Below are positions 1 to 8,401 of a stretch of 64,000 nt of DNA, piece by piece. A program made the translations under genes and the position numbers. The notes under the pieces are model-generated. The model was not told where the DNA came from and ran no database searches. It worked only from the letters and a program-made list of their open reading frames with translations. Within the stretch, counting starts at the first letter, position 1, and every line of letters starts with the position of its first letter. Source of the DNA: Flavobacterium branchiicola (lineage in GTDB: Bacteria; Bacteroidota; Bacteroidia; Flavobacteriales; Flavobacteriaceae); NCBI RefSeq assembly GCF_018383905.1, contig NZ_JAGYWA010000002.1, forward strand, positions 640,756 through 704,755. The letters run 5' to 3'.

Positions 1-1
1 T

Positions 2-535
2 ATTTTGCTTATAAAATACCGAAATAACAATATTAAAAATCAGCTCGAAAAAGAAAAATTAAAACGAAAAGAACAGGAACTTAAACAAAGTCTCGAGGCC
101 AAAAATATGGTGCTTATTGGCAAAGCAATGTCCGAAATTCATCGTACAGATAATATCAATGAAATCCTGACGGATCTTAAAATGATAAAACTCAAAACAG
201 TCAATAAAGAAATGCAACAAGCCATTGATATTGTTTTAAAACGTCTGGAAAAGAATTTGAATACCGACATCTGGAAAGAATTTGAACTTAGTTTTGAGCA
301 GGTTCATAAATCTTTCTTTGATAAACTTACTATAGATTATCCTTCACTTACTCCAAAAGACCGCAGATTGTGTGCGCTTTTATATCTTGATTTAACGACA
401 AAAGAAATCTCTCAGATTACAGGTCAGTCTTTTAAATCGATTGAAAATGCCCGAACAAGACTTCGTAAAAAGTTCGATTTGACCAACGAAAAAGTAAATC
501 TTTCCACTTATCTCAACTCATTTAAACCGGAATAA
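2..535 (+). CDS. C-terminal part of a LuxR-type HTH regulator (partial)
   Basis: The reading frame is open to the left edge, so the N-terminus lies outside the window and the TTG at 5 is not a real start. The visible part begins with a few hydrophobic residues (ILLIKY), probably the end of a membrane helix. A charged coiled-coil stretch of roughly 60 residues follows (KEKLKRKEQELKQ), and then a C-terminal helix-turn-helix with the pattern LTPKDRRLCALLYLDLTTKE...ENARTRLRKKF. This arrangement is typical of Bacteroidota membrane-anchored regulators that have TPR or beta-propeller sensor domains in front of a LuxR-like DNA-binding domain. The sensor part is not visible, so the signal cannot be named. 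The family call is fairly secure; the target genes are unknown. Confidence 0.75.
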   Translation: MLLIKYRNNNIKNQLEKEKLKRKEQELKQSLEAKNMVLIGKAMSEIHRTDNINEILTDLKMIKLKTVNKEMQQAIDIVLKRLEKNLNTDIWKEFELSFEQVHKSFFDKLTIDYPSLTPKDRRLCALLYLDLTTKEISQITGQSFKSIENARTRLRKKFDLTNEKVNLSTYLNSFKPE

Positions 536-702
536 TGACAAATAAATTTTAAGTTTAATTTATTGATATTGTTATGGTTACTTTTAAATGAGTGGTAAAT
601 ATGTGACCCATATTTGTCTGCGAGTGTTTTTACAATAGTACTTTTTTTTCTTAGGCTGTAGCTCCGTTCTACATTTACCCAATCTATTATAAATAAGTTT
701 GG

Positions 703-840
703 ATGAACGCGAAGAAAAAAAATGTGCCACTTAAAAGTTTGGAGCAACTCTTAGAAGAAGCAAAAACAAAAAAGAGTGCCCTTTTAAAAATTTTACAAAA
801 AATAGCGAAAGCAGATTCTAAAGATCAACCACCAAATTGA
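703..840 (+). CDS. possible 45-aa basic peptide
   Basis: An ATG at 703 opens a 45-codon frame ending at TGA 838-840. The peptide starts MNAKKKNVPLKSLEQLLEEA and is rich in Lys and Leu, with a spacing that would suit an amphipathic helix. It is short, but it fills most of an otherwise empty gap, and its last codons form the left arm of a strong terminator-like hairpin, an arrangement often seen at the end of a real small transcription unit. An octamer TAAGTTTG at 694-701 fits the phylum's -7 pattern but sits too close to the ATG unless the message is leaderless. I do not recognise the peptide. It could also be a chance frame. Confidence 0.35.
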   Translation: MNAKKKNVPLKSLEQLLEEAKTKKSALLKILQKIAKADSKDQPPN

Positions 841-857
841 TTTTTAGAATCTGCTTT
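808..857 (+). terminator. hairpin terminator
   Basis: Two 15-base arms (aaagcagattctaaa at 808-822 and its exact complement at 843-857) enclose a 20-base loop. It overlaps the end of the possible small peptide gene and precedes the metalloprotease gene. Confidence 0.65.
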
Positions 858-864
858 TGTGGTT

Positions 865-893
865 TTGTATGCGCCATTTTAAAGTAGCTTTTG
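865..893 (+). promoter_or_regulatory. candidate promoter of the M4 metalloprotease gene
   Basis: TTG at 865-867 and TAGCTTTTG at 885-893 are 17 bases apart and resemble the Bacteroidota -33/-7 elements, although the -7 box has one extra T. Transcription would start near 900, about 30 bases before the ATG at 931. Confidence 0.35.
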
Positions 894-930
894 ACCAAAC
901 AACCTTAATATTAACTTTAAATTTAAAAGA

Positions 931-3900
931 ATGAACCAGATTTACCAGAAACCCAGGTATTTGTTTCTTTTGTTAGGTTTCTTTGCCTTTTCTACAGGAA
1001 TGGCTCAGTCACCTTTGCCAAAGAGCAAAACAGCCAATGTGCAAACGGCAGTGCAATCGCCATTTGCAGTTCAAAAAAAAGATCAAGTTTCTAAGAAAAA
1101 CAGTGATCAAAATGCTCAGGAAGACACAAGTGCTAATCCTCTTTTGACTCAAAAGAGTATAAATGGCACAACGCTCTCTCAGGAAGAAAGTGAAGCAGTA
1201 AATAAAAGAGCAGAAGCAAGCCAAAAATTGTATAGCAAAAGTCAGGGCGCTTCAACAGCCAAAAATATCCAGATTGCAGACAGCACAAAAGTCAGGTCTT
1301 TTGCCAAATCTTCTAATTTGACCATCAGAAATGTATTTGAGGTCAAAAAAGCTGATTTTGAATTGTCTACTTCGGATAAAATGCAGCTAAAATCGGTTTC
1401 AGATAAACACGGCAGAAGCCTTGCAACGTACCAGCAAATGCACAATTCTGTTCCGGTAGAAGGGTCAATTTATAAAGTAAGAGACAGTAAAAATAAAATT
1501 GATGCTTTTGGACACATTAGTAAAAAACTGCCGGCAAACAGTAGTTATAAAGTGAATGCTTCGGCTGGTTTACAAAATGCATTAAATACTGTAAAGGCCA
1601 AGGAATATGTTTGGCAGAACAAGAAATTATCTTCTTTAGTTCATAAAAAAATCAGCACAAAACCAGAAGGTGAATTGGTGTATGTTGGACCAAATTTTTC
1701 TTCTGAATTAACGGAATATCACTTGGCGTGGAAATATGATGTTTTCGCTACAAATCCGCAATCTAGTCAGACTATTTATGTAGATGCAAATACTGGAAAA
1801 GTTATTTTAAAAATTGACTTAAGCCGTGACGTGCATACAGGAAATGAAAGTACTGGAAAAACGAAAGAGAATTTTGGAAAAAAGGTGGCTTTAAATCCTA
1901 ATGCATTCGCTTTTCAAAGTATTGGAAAGGGAAAAGCGCGTTACGCAGGTGATGTTACTTTTAATACCAAACAATATGCAGACGGTTATAAATTAGAAGC
2001 AGAACAAAGCAAATTTAAGGTTCCTGTTTATACTATAAACATGAACCATGCAGATTTTCCTGCTGATGAAGTACTTACTGATTTTATTGATCAGGATAAT
2101 AACTGGAATGATTTGTACAATAAAGATCATGATGAAGCTGCAATCGATATTCATTGGGGATTGTCAAAATCTGTTGATTATTACGCAGAAAAATTCAACC
2201 GAAATAGTGTTGATGATAATGGAATGATCATGTTTGGTATTGCACATTTAGGGACAAAGGTTGAAAATGCTTCATGGACCGGAGGATGGACACAATTTGG
2301 AGATGGAGACAATTCTCCTTTCGTAAGTTTAGGAATTACAGGTCACGAGTTAACGCATGCTGTAACGCAGTTTTCAGCAGGGTTGATTTATCAGGGAGAA
2401 TCGGGAGCAATGAACGAATCTTTTAGTGATATTTTTGGTGTTTCTATTGAATTTTACGCAGGGAAAGACAGTAAAAATGATATCTGGATGCTTGGTGATG
2501 AGTTATATACTCACGGAAGTTTAAGAAGCATGTCAAACCCTAAAGCAGAAGGTCAGCCGGATACTTACGGAGGAACAAACTGGGTAGATCCTGCAAATGT
2601 TGGATATGACAATGGTGGTGTGCACATGAACAGTGGTATTACTAATTATTGGTTTTACTTGTTGGCAGAAGGAGGAGAAGGTGTAAACGACCTTAATAAC
2701 AGTTATAGTATCAAAGCGATTGGTCTGGCGAAAGCAGAAAAAATTGCTTACATAGCACTTACAGAATACTTATCGCCTTCTTCAAATTTTCAAGACATGC
2801 GTAAGGCGACTTTAATGGCTACAGAAGATTTGTACGGATTAGGTTCTGAAGAATACAAACAAGTAACCAATGCCTGGTATGCAATTGGTGTAGGGGCAGC
2901 TTATGGAGACAAACAAATTTCGTTAGTTTCTGTTCAGGAGCCATCTTTGCCTTGCGGACAATTAAAAGGAGATGAGCCTTTTTATGTAACGGTAAAAAAT
3001 ACCGGAACTACAGTAATAAAAGCAGATGAAGTTTTAAATTTCAAACTAAGAGCAATGGCTAGTGCCTTAGGAAGAATGCTTGTTTTTTATACTAATGAGG
3101 ATAAAGTTTCTTTTGCTAAAGATTTAGCAGTTGGAGAAGAAACAACTTTAGCACTTTTAAGTAAGATACCTTATCAAGTTGGAGGTGGCATAAACTATGT
3201 AGAGGTAAAAATAGATCTTAATCCTATTAAAGAATTTGGCGTAAAAGAAGGATATTCTTTTGTTTCAAAAATAGTAGTTCCTACTGCTCAAAAAGATTTT
3301 AATATTAAGGTAACGGCGCTAAAAATGCCTGATTATACTGGAGATGCACTTAGTGCAAATTATCAGTTATCTATTACGCTTTCTAATTTGGGCTGCGCAG
3401 CTATACCGGCTGGAACTCCGCTAAAGATTGGATATGCTAATACGAAAGCAGGAAGCACATTGATTTGGAAAGATGTTGTGCTACAGTCAGATTTTAAAGG
3501 AAAATCGGAAATAACAATTCCTTTTGACGGAACAGTAGATTTGTCTGCACAAGGACTTCATACTTACGAGGCTTATGTAACATTTAGCCAGGATCCTGAT
3601 GCAACAAATAACAGCATATTAAACGCATCTTATAGTGGTATTGTAACACAATTACCTTATTCGGAAGGTTTTGAAAGAACGCCGGGAGGATGGAATACAA
3701 AAGTGTTAGGGGGAACACAAAAATTTATTTTCCAAAATTACCCGGCTTCATTCAGAAATGTTAAGTCTCAATATATGTGGGGATTAGTAGATCTTAAGAC
3801 AGGTGAAAAAATGGGACTTAATTCTGATTTTGTATTAGAATCTCCAATCTTCGATTTTACAAATGTTGTTTCTCCTTATATAGAATTCGATTTATATTAT

Positions 3901-6900
3901 TTACTTCATAGAGGATATGATGGTGTAATTGTTGAATATTCTGAAGATAAAGGTAAAAACTGGAAAAAAATCGAAACCGTAAATTATCCTGAAACGGTAC
4001 ATGGTGATGATGATACAGATCACAGTCCTTGGTTTACCGGAATAAATACCGTTCTTAAAAAAGATCCATATCAGATTCGTCTAAATGATCTTGCAGGAAA
4101 AAAAGTAGCAATTCGTTTCCATGTAAAATCAGATGATTATTATGATGGCTTTTTAGGAGGATTTGTAGACAATATTTTAGTAAGCAATGCTCCTTATGAT
4201 TTAGAGGTTCTTTCAGCAAAATTAGACGCTGGAAAATGTACTGTTGATAATAAGAATGTTGCAGTAAGAACTTTAATCACCAATAATTTTGCTACAAGCA
4301 GTCAGGTGGTTAATGTGACAACAAAAATCCTTGACGCTGCAAAGACAGAAGTTTTTTCAAAAACAGAAAAGACGACCTTAAACTTTGCTAAGTTTAAAGA
4401 TACTATTGCTTATTCTGTTCCAAATATCAGTTTGCAAAATATCGGAGAACATACTATTTCGGTTTCTGTTTTCCCTGAAGATATGACTGCAGATGTAAAA
4501 CAGGCAAATAATTCTTATGTATTTGCATATGACAACTGGAATAATGAAGATGTTAAAGTAACTACGCTTCCTTATAAAATGGACTTTGAAGATGCTTCTA
4601 ACTACAAAGGATGGAGAACTTACGAAAATAAGGGTGCAGCAGGATGGCAACGCGGAGCTCGTCCGGATTTAGGATCTCCTGGATGGTTTATTGATGATCA
4701 TACCAAATTTATGGCAAGTAATGATGACAAATGCAATTGTGATGCTTCAAACGATATGCTTGTTTCTCCGGTACTTGATTTAACCAATTATAAAGAAGCA
4801 CATTTATCATTTGATGCTTTCGGAGATCCTCAACATCTTTCAGACGGTTATGTAAAAGTAAGTACCGATGGCGGAACAACTTGGACAGAAGTATTTCATA
4901 TGCCGTATTATGGCGCTTGGTTTGGATATAATGTTGACTTAACTCCATATGCAGGAAAATCGTGCGTAATGGTTGCATTTCAGCACAATGACAACGGATT
5001 GTTTGCTAATGGTTTTGCAGTTGATAATATTGAAATTAATCCAACCAAAGAAAACTTAAAACTATCTAATTTAGTTGTAGCAGAAAGTGTGTATGAAGAT
5101 GCGCCTTCGTCTGAATTTTTTATAGACGCCAGAAATGTGGGCTATAAGGTAATTGATAAGATTTCATTAAAATATCAAATATTTCAAAACGGAACTGCTG
5201 TTGGTGAACCAGTTTCATTAGAAAGACCAGCTACTGTAAGACTGGGTGAAAATCTTGCTTATAAAATAGACGGTCTTCCTAAATTAGAAGCAGGAAGTTA
5301 TGAGATAAAAGTACAGGCGACTGCCGAAGGACAAAGTGCTCCTAGTACTACAAGTTTGACAGCTTCTTTTGAAGTTGTTGCAAACGCAGCAGAATTAAAT
5401 GCGGAGAGTTTTACAAGTCTAACGCAAGGTTCTATATTTGGATCTAAAGGATTTGTTTCTAATCAAAGTGATGAAAATTATCCTTGGAGAGCTCTTCCGG
5501 CACCTGATAATACTTATTTGACACTTCCTCAAAAAGACCGCACAGGTGATACTAACGGAAAACTGTTATACAGTTCTTTAGAAGGTTATTATTACTACTC
5601 TGAGTTGATCTCTCCAGTTTATAAACTAAGTGAGAATGCTACAATTTTAGAGTTTTATTACGCATTGCAAAGTAATGTTAATGATGCATTAATCGTAGAT
5701 GTAAAACCAGTTGGTGGTGAGTGGAAAGAAGCATGGAGAGCTACAAGTCAAGGTACTTATGTAGATACAGAATGGCAAAAGGGAGTAGCAAATGTTACTA
5801 AGTATGCTGGTAAATCGGTAATGTTCCGTTTTAGACATGCTAAATCTGATGGATATTCTTATTTGGTATTAGATGATCTTAAAGTAGTTAATGAAGCTGT
5901 TTTAGATGTATCACTTCAAATTTTATCTCCAAAAGATGTTTGTGGTAACAACGAAGTAAAAGTGAAACTTACCAATGAAGGGCAAGTTGCCATTGCTGCA
6001 AATGCTATTCAATTAGATTTAGACTATTACAATACTTCAGAAAAAATCTCTGAAAATGTTGCTTCAGGAATTCCTGTTGGAGAAAGTATAGAATATACAT
6101 TTATCAAACAACCAAAATTGGATGATTCGGGAGATTCTCACAAGTTCACTATTAATGCAAAATTGGAAGACGATATTATAACACAAAATAATATAGTTAA
6201 AAATTATGTGTACCAAAATGTATCTTCAGATTTCAAAATATTTGATAAAACGGTACTTCACGCTTCTGCAGGAACAACATTGTATATTGATGCCGAAACT
6301 AATTTTCTTGATAAAGAATTAGAAGTTACTTCATACCTATGGAATACAGGTGCAGCTACTAACGCTATAGATGTTGATAAAGCCGGAGATTATACCGTAA
6401 CGGCTGTATTGGAAAATGGATGTACACTTACAGAAACTGTAAAAGTTGTATTTGATACGTTTGAATCTGGTTTGCTAAGTGGAGAGGTTTGTGGTCCTGA
6501 AGTTGTTTTAAATCCAGGAAACTATTCTGCCTATGAATGGTTTGACGGTTCTACAGATCCAACCTATACCACAACAGAAAACGGTGATTACTATGTTACG
6601 GTTTATAATGAAAACGGAATAGGAAAAATTTTGAGTACAAGCATTACGATTCTTGAAAATGCAGTGCCGGAAATTCAGGTTTTAGACAACAAAAAACTAA
6701 GTGCTTCTGTAGATGCGGCAGCTTACCAATGGTATTTAAACGGAAGAGTTATACCAAGTGCAACCGAAAAAATGGTAGCGACAATATGGGAAGGAAGTTA
6801 TACAGTTGAAGTAACTAATGCACACGGATGTACCAGAATGTCAGAGCCACTTGATTCTAAAGGTTTACTTATTGGGAAATTAACTAATTCTTTTAGAGTT

Positions 6901-7122
6901 TTCCCAAATCCGGCAACTGATAATCTAAATATTTTCTTAGCGGATAAGGTTAGTGGAGAAGCACAGCTTAAAATCTACGGAATGGATGGTAATGTATTAT
7001 GGAGTAAAACCTATGCAAAAATGCCATCAAGTATAGAAGTAAGTCAGCTAACAACTGGAGTTTATATTTTAGACTGTATGATACAAGATAAAAAATACAC
7101 AGCCAAGGTTATTAAGAAATAA
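931..7122 (+). CDS. secreted M4 (thermolysin-like) metalloprotease with T9SS type A sorting domain
   Basis: This is a 2063-residue exported zinc endopeptidase. A signal peptide (ends near GMAQS) is followed by an FTP/PepSY-like propeptide (about 130-300) and an M4 catalytic domain (about 350-660). The zinc site is complete: HELTH at 472-476, the third ligand E496 in GAMNESFSD, and the transition-state histidine H565 in DNGGVHMNSG. The spacing from H476 to E496 equals that of thermolysin. After the catalytic domain come about 1300 residues of beta-sandwich repeats, including segments beginning LPYSEGFE, LPYKMDFED and AESFTS that resemble cleaved-adhesin/MAM-type domains. The C-terminus (FRVFPNPATDNLNIF to KVIKK) is a type A T9SS signal. 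The protein is far longer than ordinary thermolysins (about 500 residues), so the extra domains probably serve adhesion or substrate binding. Its transcript appears to end at the hairpin at 7143. Confidence 0.93.
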   Translation: MNQIYQKPRYLFLLLGFFAFSTGMAQSPLPKSKTANVQTAVQSPFAVQKKDQVSKKNSDQNAQEDTSANPLLTQKSINGTTLSQEESEAVNKRAEASQKLYSKSQGASTAKNIQIADSTKVRSFAKSSNLTIRNVFEVKKADFELSTSDKMQLKSVSDKHGRSLATYQQMHNSVPVEGSIYKVRDSKNKIDAFGHISKKLPANSSYKVNASAGLQNALNTVKAKEYVWQNKKLSSLVHKKISTKPEGELVYVGPNFSSELTEYHLAWKYDVFATNPQSSQTIYVDANTGKVILKIDLSRDVHTGNESTGKTKENFGKKVALNPNAFAFQSIGKGKARYAGDVTFNTKQYADGYKLEAEQSKFKVPVYTINMNHADFPADEVLTDFIDQDNNWNDLYNKDHDEAAIDIHWGLSKSVDYYAEKFNRNSVDDNGMIMFGIAHLGTKVENASWTGGWTQFGDGDNSPFVSLGITGHELTHAVTQFSAGLIYQGESGAMNESFSDIFGVSIEFYAGKDSKNDIWMLGDELYTHGSLRSMSNPKAEGQPDTYGGTNWVDPANVGYDNGGVHMNSGITNYWFYLLAEGGEGVNDLNNSYSIKAIGLAKAEKIAYIALTEYLSPSSNFQDMRKATLMATEDLYGLGSEEYKQVTNAWYAIGVGAAYGDKQISLVSVQEPSLPCGQLKGDEPFYVTVKNTGTTVIKADEVLNFKLRAMASALGRMLVFYTNEDKVSFAKDLAVGEETTLALLSKIPYQVGGGINYVEVKIDLNPIKEFGVKEGYSFVSKIVVPTAQKDFNIKVTALKMPDYTGDALSANYQLSITLSNLGCAAIPAGTPLKIGYANTKAGSTLIWKDVVLQSDFKGKSEITIPFDGTVDLSAQGLHTYEAYVTFSQDPDATNNSILNASYSGIVTQLPYSEGFERTPGGWNTKVLGGTQKFIFQNYPASFRNVKSQYMWGLVDLKTGEKMGLNSDFVLESPIFDFTNVVSPYIEFDLYYLLHRGYDGVIVEYSEDKGKNWKKIETVNYPETVHGDDDTDHSPWFTGINTVLKKDPYQIRLNDLAGKKVAIRFHVKSDDYYDGFLGGFVDNILVSNAPYDLEVLSAKLDAGKCTVDNKNVAVRTLITNNFATSSQVVNVTTKILDAAKTEVFSKTEKTTLNFAKFKDTIAYSVPNISLQNIGEHTISVSVFPEDMTADVKQANNSYVFAYDNWNNEDVKVTTLPYKMDFEDASNYKGWRTYENKGAAGWQRGARPDLGSPGWFIDDHTKFMASNDDKCNCDASNDMLVSPVLDLTNYKEAHLSFDAFGDPQHLSDGYVKVSTDGGTTWTEVFHMPYYGAWFGYNVDLTPYAGKSCVMVAFQHNDNGLFANGFAVDNIEINPTKENLKLSNLVVAESVYEDAPSSEFFIDARNVGYKVIDKISLKYQIFQNGTAVGEPVSLERPATVRLGENLAYKIDGLPKLEAGSYEIKVQATAEGQSAPSTTSLTASFEVVANAAELNAESFTSLTQGSIFGSKGFVSNQSDENYPWRALPAPDNTYLTLPQKDRTGDTNGKLLYSSLEGYYYYSELISPVYKLSENATILEFYYALQSNVNDALIVDVKPVGGEWKEAWRATSQGTYVDTEWQKGVANVTKYAGKSVMFRFRHAKSDGYSYLVLDDLKVVNEAVLDVSLQILSPKDVCGNNEVKVKLTNEGQVAIAANAIQLDLDYYNTSEKISENVASGIPVGESIEYTFIKQPKLDDSGDSHKFTINAKLEDDIITQNNIVKNYVYQNVSSDFKIFDKTVLHASAGTTLYIDAETNFLDKELEVTSYLWNTGAATNAIDVDKAGDYTVTAVLENGCTLTETVKVVFDTFESGLLSGEVCGPEVVLNPGNYSAYEWFDGSTDPTYTTTENGDYYVTVYNENGIGKILSTSITILENAVPEIQVLDNKKLSASVDAAAYQWYLNGRVIPSATEKMVATIWEGSYTVEVTNAHGCTRMSEPLDSKGLLIGKLTNSFRVFPNPATDNLNIFLADKVSGEAQLKIYGMDGNVLWSKTYAKMPSSIEVSQLTTGVYILDCMIQDKKYTAKVIKK

Positions 7123-7142
7123 CAAAATAAGAGATAGAAATA

Positions 7143-7174
7143 CGGTAACTCTAAGCCATTAGAGTTACCGTTCT
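7143..7174 (+). terminator. hairpin terminator
   Basis: Perfect 12-base arms (cggtaactctaa at 7143-7154 and its complement at 7159-7170) around a 4-base loop, followed by TTCT. It lies between the protease and the barrel protein. The T-tract is short, so it may be only a partial stop. Confidence 0.6.
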
Positions 7175-7187
7175 AAAAAACAAACAA

Positions 7188-7835
7188 ATGAATATTATGA
7201 AAAAATCCATATTAATTTTATGTTCCCTTTTTCTCTGCGGGTCTGTTATGGCTCAGGACAAGAAAGTTAAATTGGGTGTAAAAGCAGGTTTGAATATTTC
7301 CAGTTTAAGTCTCGATGAAAGCGAATTAAATTCATCATCAAAAACCGGATTTACAGCAGGACTTATGGCTGAAATTCCTTTGACAAAAAACTTTTCAGTT
7401 CAGCCCGAAGTATTATACAGTCAGCAAGGAGTAAAACTTTCTTATTCTGATGCAGCGATCGCCAATTCACATTATAAAAGTACAATCGGATTGAATTATT
7501 TGAATATTCCGGTAATGCTTAAATATTATGTAGTAAAAGGATTGAGTCTGCAAACCGGACCACAAATCGGAATACTTTTAAAAGCGAATAACAAATCTCA
7601 GGATAACTTTTTAGGTTATGAAAATCAGGATAATTACAATTTATCAGATTTTACAAATGGAGTAGATGCTGCTGCAAACTTTGGATTGGGTTATCAGTTT
7701 AAAGATAAATTTTATGCAGATTTAAGATATACTATTTCTTATTCTGATGTTTTTAAAGAAGCAACAGACACGTATGTAATTAACAGTGACATGAAGAATA
7801 GAATTTTTCAGATAACCGTAGGTTATTTTTTCTAG
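7188..7835 (+). CDS. PorT-like outer-membrane beta-barrel protein
   Basis: A 215-residue protein with a signal peptide (MKKSILILCSLFLCGSVMAQ) and the Bacteroidota 'outer membrane protein beta-barrel' pattern: an opening VKLGVKAGLNISSL strand, alternating hydrophobic strands throughout (QPEVLYSQQGVKL, YLNIPVMLKYYV, LSLQTGPQIGILL), and a closing strand ending in aromatic YFF. The length fits an eight- to ten-strand barrel. A second ATG at 7197 is an equally good start. Its role is unknown; members of this family are abundant and mostly uncharacterised. It sits just downstream of the protease but a hairpin separates the two, so co-expression is uncertain. Confidence 0.8.
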   Translation: MNIMKKSILILCSLFLCGSVMAQDKKVKLGVKAGLNISSLSLDESELNSSSKTGFTAGLMAEIPLTKNFSVQPEVLYSQQGVKLSYSDAAIANSHYKSTIGLNYLNIPVMLKYYVVKGLSLQTGPQIGILLKANNKSQDNFLGYENQDNYNLSDFTNGVDAAANFGLGYQFKDKFYADLRYTISYSDVFKEATDTYVINSDMKNRIFQITVGYFF

Positions 7836-7861
7836 ATCGAGTTAGTATGACTTCATGTTTT

Positions 7862-7899
7862 AAAAACCATTCTTATTTTTAAGAATGGTTTTTTTTGTT
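7862..7899 (+). terminator. hairpin terminator
   Basis: Arms aaaaaccattctt (7862-7874) and its complement (7881-7893) with a 6-base loop and a run of T. It ends the barrel-protein transcript. Confidence 0.8.
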
Positions 7900-7956
7900 T
7901 TAAAAGTGTTTATTTTATTGGTAAACAATGTTTTAAGTTTTGTTTTTTCTTGCAAA

Positions 7957-8014
7957 AACTAATCGGTTAGTTAAATTACTAACAAATTAGTTTGACTACT
8001 AATTAATTAGTAGT
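7957..8014 (+). promoter_or_regulatory. three evenly spaced BlaI-type operator dyads
   Basis: Three inverted repeats lie in a row: AACTAA-4-TTAGTT (7957-7972), ACTAA-4-TTAGT (7978-7991), and a perfect 20-base palindrome with half-site ACTACTAATT (7995-8014). Their centres fall at 7964.5, 7984.5 and 8004.5, exactly 20 bases apart, about two helical turns, so bound repressor dimers would stack on one face of the DNA. BlaI/MecI repressors bind dyads of the TACTA/TAGTA type, and a gene of that family starts at 8039. The third dyad fills the space between the candidate -33 and -7 boxes. Confidence 0.75.
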
Positions 8015-8020
8015 ATCTTG
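7991..8020 (+). promoter_or_regulatory. promoter of the blaI-blaR1-like operon
   Basis: TTTG at 7991-7994 and TATCTTG at 8014-8020 are 19 bases apart, a good match to the Bacteroidota consensus. The spacer is occupied by the third operator palindrome, so repressor binding would block polymerase directly. The ATG at 8039 lies 18 bases downstream of the -7 box. Confidence 0.65.
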
Positions 8021-8038
8021 CGTTAAAATTTTCATACT

Positions 8039-8401
8039 ATGATTAAGTTAGCAAAAAGAGAAGAACAGATTATGCAGGTGTTTTGGGATTTAAACAAAGC
8101 TTTTATAAGAGATGTAATTCCACAATTGCCAGATCCTAAACCACATTATAATAGCGTGGCGACTATCGTAAAAATATTAGAAGAAAAAGGATTTCTGAAT
8201 CATGAAACTGCCGGTAATATGAATTGTTACTTTCCTGTAGTTAGTAAAGAAGAGTACCAACAATTTGCATTGAAAGATGTCGTAAGCCAGTATTTTGATA
8301 ATTCATATCCAAGAATGCTTGCCTTTTTTGCAAAAGAGCAAAAGCTGTCAGAAAAAGAACTGGACGAAATAGTAAATATCATTAAAAAAGAGAAAATATG
8401 A
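8039..8401 (+). CDS. BlaI/MecI family transcriptional repressor
   Basis: A 120-residue winged-helix repressor. It opens LAKREEQIMQVFWDLNKAFIRDVI and continues with the recognition region YNSVATIVKILEEKGFLNHE, both standard for the BlaI/MecI/CopY family. The C-terminal half (about 75-120) is the dimerisation helix region. The gene overlaps the following BlaR1-like gene by four bases (ATGA), as in many blaI-blaR1 operons. Three dyads immediately upstream are the likely autoregulatory operators. In the family, cleavage of the repressor is triggered by the membrane peptidase partner. What is induced here is not known: no beta-lactamase gene is in the window, and many Bacteroidota copies have roles unrelated to antibiotics. 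Confidence 0.92.
   Translation: MIKLAKREEQIMQVFWDLNKAFIRDVIPQLPDPKPHYNSVATIVKILEEKGFLNHETAGNMNCYFPVVSKEEYQQFALKDVVSQYFDNSYPRMLAFFAKEQKLSEKELDEIVNIIKKEKI

Noticed and set aside
508..747. 79-codon minus-strand frame behind the first gene
   Set aside because: It overlaps the end of the LuxR-type gene on the other strand and the possible small peptide gene, with no motif or start signal.
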